Origin: Terana coerulea
Lineage: Eukaryota > Basidiomycota > Agaricomycetes > Polyporales > Phanerochaetaceae
Length of the DNA: 64,000 nt
Reading direction: 5' to 3'
Assembly: GCA_024811115.1 (NCBI GenBank)
Contig: JAKOGH010000005.1
Span: 806,001-870,000, forward strand
Shown here: positions 58,092 through 64,000 of the stretch, piece after piece
Layout: every line of letters starts with the position of its first letter
Numbering within the stretch: the first letter of the stretch is position 1
Notes under the pieces: model-generated
The model's input: only the letters and a program-made list of their open reading frames with translations
Told to the model about the DNA's origin: nothing
Databases searched by the model: none
Translations under genes and position numbers: made by a program

Positions 58092-59187
58092 TTTTATCTG
58101 AGGCATGAGCGAACAAAAGCGGAAGACTTTTTCTACATGAGCGCTTGGAGCGCTTGAAGCCTGCGGAGTCAATGCAGAGTGGCTACAGTTGCGGACAGGC
58201 AAACACAACCAATTTGACGCCGCTGAGAGAGCGAATTTCCCAGACGCCGACATTTCACAGAAAGTTAGTTTGCCCTCAGAAACAAGCTCTTTGAGGCTAT
58301 GGGAGTGAATCTGGGTATGATCACCTTGCTTGCAAGGTAACTGTGAAACCTTTAATGTGAAGCCACTTTTCGTCCTACCGGCATTTGCCTGACGCCCATC
58401 CTTTCCCACGGCCGTTCCCTTCCTCGCCTTCGTCCTGCTTAATCAGCACACGTTTACACCTGTACAAACCCAAGCAAGGTTTTTGGCGGCGGAGCCGGCA
58501 CGTATCTAGTGTCGTCAAGGACAGAAAATTATATCAAGCCATTAGGGCTACCGGATAGGGTAATTTTGCCCAAAGCGCCCACTTTGCATCGTCAGAAAGC
58601 ATCAGAAATGCCCGAAACCGTCGTGATGCTGCCTTCTGTTGCGTTGATGCGCTACTTGAGTGTATGTATCAACTCAATTTTGACCTAATGGGGCACCCCT
58701 CCCGGCCTCCCAGCACCATAGCAAGCGCAGAAATGGGTCAAAAATTTGGCCGGTACCCATTTTGTCGTGGGAAAACTTCGGAAGGGTGCCAATCGACTCC
58801 TTTCGTCTTTCCGAGTCTGATTCTGCACTCAGTTTAGCCTAAATAATTCGGGTTGGCGCTCAACAAGGTTGGTCGTGTTTGCTTGTCCGCAACTGTACGC
58901 ACTTCCATCCGACCATTAGCACGTACCTGGTCAGGAAAAGCAGTCAGCTACGCAGGCTTCAGCACGCCCCGCTTTACATCTACGATGTATTCAAGTGTCG
59001 GATATCCGAGCATTTCTGTGAGGCGCTAACTTACGGTGTGCACATTGAAGCTTGAAGGCACTGCGGCGCCTGCTGAAGACGGGTACTTTCACCGTCACTA
59101 CCATCTGTGTTCTCCTTTATTACGTGCTAGCATCGACCGTTGAACACAACATTGCAACTTGCATCGCCCAGGTATTGACCCCACAAG
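58092..59187. other. Intergenic stretch (1.1 kb) without a supported gene
   Basis: No convincing coding frame on either strand. The only notable feature is the AT-rich middle (58490-58560). It contains the promoter of the E2-variant gene at its right end. Confidence 0.4.
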
Positions 59188-60169
59188 ATGATGAGCGCAT
59201 TTATCCCGCCGCCCTCCATTGACCTCTCTCGGAGTCCGTCCAAAGCTCGTGTCCGAGGAGCATCTCGTGGCCCCTCTGGCGGCCTCACCACCACCATCGT
59301 CCAGGAGAACACGGCAGGCCCACTCACACGCACGGCAATCTCGCTCGAGTACGCGTCGCTGAGGCATGCAGGTCATTGCCCGCTGGGCATGTACGTGACG
59401 CCCTCGGCCGAGAGCATCTTTGTATGGGACGCGGTGTTCTTCGTGCATCAAGGTGCGTCGCATTTCGTGCGCTGGCTGTTACACCTTGGCTCATGAAGTT
59501 ATGGGCAGTTAGGCTACTATACGGACTCGATATTGAAATTCAGGATGATATTCCCTGCGAATTACCCTGAGGGGCCGCCGACGGTGCAGTCCCTGACGGA
59601 CGTCTTCCACCCGCTTGTGTCGCAGCTGGACGGAACTTTCAATTTGGGTCCGCGATTCAAGCCCTGGAGGTGAGTCACAGGATTTCTGCTGTCAAAGCGT
59701 TTGCTGAGATGGCACAGGGCGAAGGAGCACCATGTCTTCGACGTGCTTCACTGGGTCAAGGCTGCCTTCAAGAAACATGCGTTGGACGATATCAAGGAGA
59801 CGGACTGTTTGAACAAGGAGGCATTTCGGTGAGTAGCATGCTGCATCGACGCATGAGTGCACACGCCTGACCTGTTCCGCATAGACTGTGAGTTTATTAC
59901 CTGTTCACGGTACCAGGTGAATTAACCCACTCGACAGATATCACGACACAACGTCATCATTCGCAGCCCTGGCTACACAATCATCCATGCTCTCTCAGTC
60001 TGCATCGGCTCTCTTTGACAAGGACCATCCGTCGATGGCGGGGAAGGGCTCACACGGTATGCTCTTCAAAGAGCTCAAGCCAGAACAACTCGGTACCCTT
60101 CGTGAAAAGGTCAGCCTTAAGGAATGGGAAGAACCCAGCCTTGCCGAGAGCCAGTCTTCCTCAATCTGA
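59188..60169 (+). CDS. Ubiquitin E2 variant of the AKTIP/FTS type
   Basis: The start MMSAFIPPPSIDLSRSPSKA leads to an E2-like fold: AISLEYASLRHAGHCPLGMY, VTPSAESIFVWDAVFFVHQG, YYTDSILKFRMIFPANYPEG, PTVQSLTDVFHPLVSQLDGT and FDVLHWVKAAFKKH. The residues after FHPLV lack the catalytic Cys (no HPNI..G..CL), so it cannot form a thioester; it is a UEV-like adaptor. PSAES followed by FHPLV matches AKTIP/FTS, which works in the FTS-Hook complex on endosome and dynein traffic. Introns have clean phases. Between two of them lies a candidate 3-nt exon, ACT at 59885-59887. The stop follows QSSSI at 60167-60169. It is convergent with the PPIP5K gene. Confidence 0.85.
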
Positions 60170-60459
60170 GATGCGTCCAACGCATCATATCTGGAGGTGC
60201 ATTTGCAGAGGTAGAATTACGATGTGCGTGGTGGATTCGGTCTACAATACATTTAAGCTGCTCTAATTTCTATCTGTTCTAGCAACTTCGTTCTTCTCTA
60301 GATCAAAGGGCTCATAATATACCCAGCGCTATATAATGGAGTAATCATGAAGGTCATGGAAATCGCATGTAGGCATTGTCCGGGATGGTGAATGATTGTG
60401 GGTATACAGTCAAATCCATGTGTGCGTTGTGTATGAGGTATGTAGGGCAACGAAGACCA
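60170..60459. other. Convergent intergenic spacer (290 bp)
   Basis: It holds the 3' UTRs of the E2-variant and PPIP5K genes; nothing else is seen. Confidence 0.4.
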
Positions 60460-63400
60460 CTAGAGGTCATCCAGACTGCCTTCAGTAGGACTGGTCGACA
60501 AAGGAACAATCGTCTCGTAAGGTGACTCTCTGTCGGATTCGTCGTCCTGTACAGGTCTTATTAGAACTGCACGTACAAAGGACGCATCGGTGGACAGCTC
60601 ACCTCAGCGTGACGTGCAAAGTGCTTCGACAGCTTTTCGATCACCAGGCTGTACGGCAGATGCTGTGTCAATTTCCTAAGCACAGCGTATCGTCAGTACG
60701 TCGGGGCAAAAGACCGTCTGGGGCATCACACACTTTCGAGGTTGCACATTGAGCGAGTGGCGCGCGTCAAGCGCAGAGTCCAATACGTTCGAAGAATGCG
60801 CGCCCTCGCTGAGCGACAGCCGGATCGAGTACTCCTTGTCAGACTTGCCGCGGCCGTAGTTGCGCTCGTACAGCTCGAAGGTGATGTGGGACTGGTGCGC
60901 ATGCAAGATCAGTACTGGCTATCAACTAGAAGGCGATAGACTCACGCAGTAGTCAAGCTCTGGTATCCTGCGGTTGGCGATCGGCAAGCTCGACAGAAGG
61001 ACCAGGTTAACAAGGGTGTGGATGTGGCTCTCCTTGGTAAAGTAGAGAGTAAGCGAGCTCTCTTCGTTATTCCGCGCCCGCTCAAGGTCGGCGACCACAT
61101 TTCGTAGCAGCGGAAGCGAGGTCAGAACACCGATCTCCTCCCTATTGAAGATAAATACTAAGACTGGGTATCATCGAATAAAAGCAGCACGTACTTTTCC
61201 TCGGGCTCAATACCGTACTCCTGAGGAGCCACAAGATCGAATAGAGCTTTTGCACGTGCATAGAGCTCGTGTAATCGCCTGTCTGAGCTTTGCGACTGAT
61301 CGTTTGCACTGGCACCAGCTTCGTTGAAGATGGCAAACAAAAACGTGCGATGATGCAGAGCACAGTACTTGATCGTGTCGTAGAGCTCCGAGACCTAAAT
61401 GCACGCGTCGGCATTATGGGACAAACAAGAAAGATAGCTGAAGCACATACGCGAGACGGGTCGAACTTCTCCTGCTTCACGTCGCAAAAGTCCTCGAATA
61501 GCTTTTCCCAGCGCTCCCGGAACAGCCACGGCTCGTCCCCGCAGCACCACCGCTCCTGGATCTTGTCGACGTCCATCGTCTCCCAGTTGCGGTGCATGAT
61601 CTCCCGGAACGACGACAGCAGCTCGATCACCTCCTTGACGACCTCGACCGGCTCCTTCTTCATGCTCTTCGGCCACGTCAGCTCCGGCCGCTTCTCCGGC
61701 TCGCCCGGCCGCAGCAGGATCTTCAGCCGCTTCTTCACGTCGTCCGTCAGGTCCTTGGCCGCGTTCGAGTCGTCCAGCAGGTCCTTGCGCACGATGAGCT
61801 TCGGGGCGCGGCTTGCGGGCGCGGGCATCGAGGACTCGCGCGCCCTGGTGGGAGTTTGCGGACTAGCGACGCTAGCCACGTCCACGGAAGAACGCGTGGC
61901 GGGCGTGCCTTGGTTGCTGTAGTTGTTGTCCTTGAGCGTGTCGAAGAGGGCGGCGGCGAAGATCTCGGCGGAGGCGACAACGCGGCGTTCGGAGGAGGTG
62001 TAGATCTAGAGTTTTTGCAGCGCTTTGAGTACGAGGAGAAAACGTTGACGAGATTGCACACCTTGACGTTCTTGAGGACTTCTTTGTCTAGCACGGCATA
62101 CATCAATTTACATACGCAGTAGTACTAGTGAGAGTACGCACTCATGATAGAGATGTCTTTCTTCATGTTTTCGCCGAGGTCGCGAGATTGATACCTCGCA
62201 GAATGGGTGAACTAGACGAGGGATGTTAGACGCATACATGCATGCATCAGACAGCGCACTTACCTCGCCACCCCATTTGAAAACCAACGTCAACTTTGTG
62301 AGGCTCCTTGTCTGACCAGCCTGCTTCTTCGAGTAGACAGGCTTCAGCTGTGCCTTCGTGCCAGGGAGCTCAATCTTGCTGAAAAGCGCGTTATTCAGCT
62401 GCGTCAGCTTCGCGAGGTCATCGCCGTCCGCCCCGAGGCCCTTCGCCTCTTCGACCGCCGTCGCGATGAGGCTGAGCTGCTGACGCTCGCGCAGGATGAT
62501 CTCCTCCTTCTCGCCGTTCAAGAGCCGCACGAACGGCTGGGTCCAGCGTTCGCCAATCGGGAAGTTGAACTTAAGCTTCTGTTTTGGCGTGCGATCAGCG
62601 TGGCGGAACACGGTGACATTGGCCTTGAGTAGCCAAGTCGCTTGCGCTTCCACGGGCGCTGACTCGGCGGCACCAAGAGGGCGCTCGGGAGAAGCGGAGG
62701 CATGGATGCAGAGCGAGGCGAGAATTTCAGCGGCCTTGTCTGTGCGGCCATGAGCGACATGTACAGGGTTTACGCAAATGGCTAGAGGGAGTAGGCGCAC
62801 CGTAGTAGGACTCGTTTCCCTTGACGAAACTCCAGCCATTAACGTCGATGATTTGGCTGCGTCGGCCGTTGTCGCAGCGCAGCATGTCGAAGCCGCAGAC
62901 CATTTGTCCAAAGCTTTCGCTTATCTTTGAGGCCCACACCTTCTCCTCGTCGCTAAGATGCGTGATGAACCTGTGCTCGAGGTATGCACCGAGGGTTTGG
63001 CGGTGTGAAATGTAAATGTGGGGAAAGAAGGGGTCAGTGTGAAGATGGTAGACAGGGGTAACCAGCGATAAACGCACCGTATCTCCTTGCCTTCAGTATT
63101 CCGCCTAACTACCCCATCTACGACTGGTGATTTGCGTGTCTCGGCGTGGGTGTAGTCTTTCCCAACAGTGTAGACTTTGATGTCCTCCGAGTTGTCCACA
63201 TCAATGAATTCCTCGTATATGTAGGAGCCATCCGTGCGAGGTTGGCTCAAGTTGGAATCTACCTCGCTCGACTTATTGCCAACCTAACAAAGATAGAAAG
63301 AAGCATGTTATAAGCGAGGCAGCCTGTCAGATAAAGTTTACTAACTTTACGGAAGAGCCGGCGTCCATGACCTCCAGGAAAGTAGATATAGACATTATGA

Positions 63401-64000
63401 TCTTCACCGCTGACCGGCTTCTCTACGAATGGCTTGCGCATAACCTGACCGTCTATGATGATAGAGTCCCCATCTTCACTCAGGGCTACTTCCGGGGTCA
63501 CCTGGAATCCACCAAGGGTAAGGCCGATGCGTCTCTTCATCAATGTACGGAGCTCCTCGTCAACCTTAGGCCCCCGTCTCGGGAAACCTCTAGTCTGCGG
63601 GGTGTAGGTACTCCGAGGTGGTCGAGTATGGCACCCACGAGGCGGCGGTCCCACAGCAGTGCTTGAGGTGGCAAGTCGTTGATGCAGAAAGGCTGCCTCA
63701 GCTTTACGTACGAGATAGCCTTGTCCAGTGGAAAGTCAGTAGAGAAGAAGGAAATAAGAACGTCGCATCGAGGCCAGTTCTCCACGTCTGCGAGGAGGGA
63801 TGTAAGCATAATGAAGGCTTCAGCCTCAGGTGAGAAGTCTTACCTTCATCCAGTATGACTTTGTCTCCAAAGACTTTGACGTCGATTGCCCCTCGTGCTC
63901 GTTCCACAATTCGGGTGAGAATTTCGCGCATGGCTTTAGACCTCGCCTTGACGTCCATAGCACATATTCCGAGAATTATGGGTGGCCGGACAGGGTCCGT
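60460..64000 (-). CDS. PPIP5K (Asp1/Vip1) inositol pyrophosphate kinase-phosphatase, 5' end beyond window
   Basis: This bifunctional enzyme phosphorylates IP6/5-IP7 at position 1 and carries a histidine-phosphatase domain that reverses it. From the right edge it reads [69 protein letters not shown] and [20 protein letters not shown]. The ATP-grasp kinase part continues with [40 protein letters not shown] and [14 protein letters not shown]. The phosphatase signature is [15 protein letters not shown]. Later blocks include [40 protein letters not shown] and [18 protein letters not shown]. The C-terminus ends PTEGSLDDL with the stop at 60460-60462. A five-C run at 63571-63575 (six expected) breaks the frame between EVSRDGG and [16 protein letters not shown]. 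The first exon(s) lie outside the window. Confidence 0.93.

Noticed and set aside
1..64000. tRNA, rRNA, CRISPR array, or bacterial-type operons
   Set aside because: None were seen by eye; the window is eukaryotic nuclear DNA with spliced genes. A tRNAscan run would be decisive for tRNAs.

Overview
The window is nuclear DNA from a filamentous basidiomycete, most likely an Agaricomycete of the polypore type. The evidence is dense genes on both strands, many short (about 45-60 bp) GT-AG introns, CT-rich promoters, and protein families typical of that group: DUF2985, the allantoate-permease-like MFS family, tandem F-box genes, a TPR-CHAT gene and a fungal RCF2. I see no rRNA, tRNA or CRISPR.

Layout, left to right: the 5' part of a PHAF1/UPF0183 gene (-), divergent from a ~9.6 kb FMP27/BLTP2 bridge-like lipid-transfer gene (+); a DUF2985 membrane protein (+); an AKAP7-like 2H phosphoesterase with an RG-rich N-terminus (+); cobalamin-independent methionine synthase (-); a xylitol/sorbitol-type dehydrogenase (-); a long TPR-CHAT gene (+); a 258-bp TA-flanked inverted-repeat element (MITE); a gene of unknown function (-); RCF2 (-); an MFSD10-like transporter (+); a GT32 mannosyltransferase (-); SWT1-like PIN endonuclease (-); PCF11 (-); ribosomal protein L9 (+); isoprenylcysteine methyltransferase (-), head-to-head with mitochondrial EF-G2 (+); an unknown acidic/basic protein (-); an ACS-type MFS transporter (+); two tandem F-box-like paralogues (+); an AKTIP/FTS-like E2 variant (+); and a PPIP5K (Asp1/Vip1) gene (-) that runs off the right end.

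Most of the window is a housekeeping landscape: membrane contact and autophagy, methionine synthesis, mRNA 3' end formation and quality control, mitochondrial translation and respiration, inositol pyrophosphates. Accessory spots are 20-28 kb (dispersed repeat, TPR-CHAT, MITE, unknown gene) and 48.5-59 kb (dispersed repeat copy, transporter, F-box pair).

The strongest cross-cutting observation is technical. At least a dozen conserved genes are each interrupted by single-base length changes, mostly in short G/C runs, with the reading frame resuming at once in the neighbouring frame. This looks like unpolished long-read consensus rather than a cluster of pseudogenes, and it decides the correct 3' ends of several genes. 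Gene ends below follow the frame-continuous reading where the family supports it, and each case is flagged.
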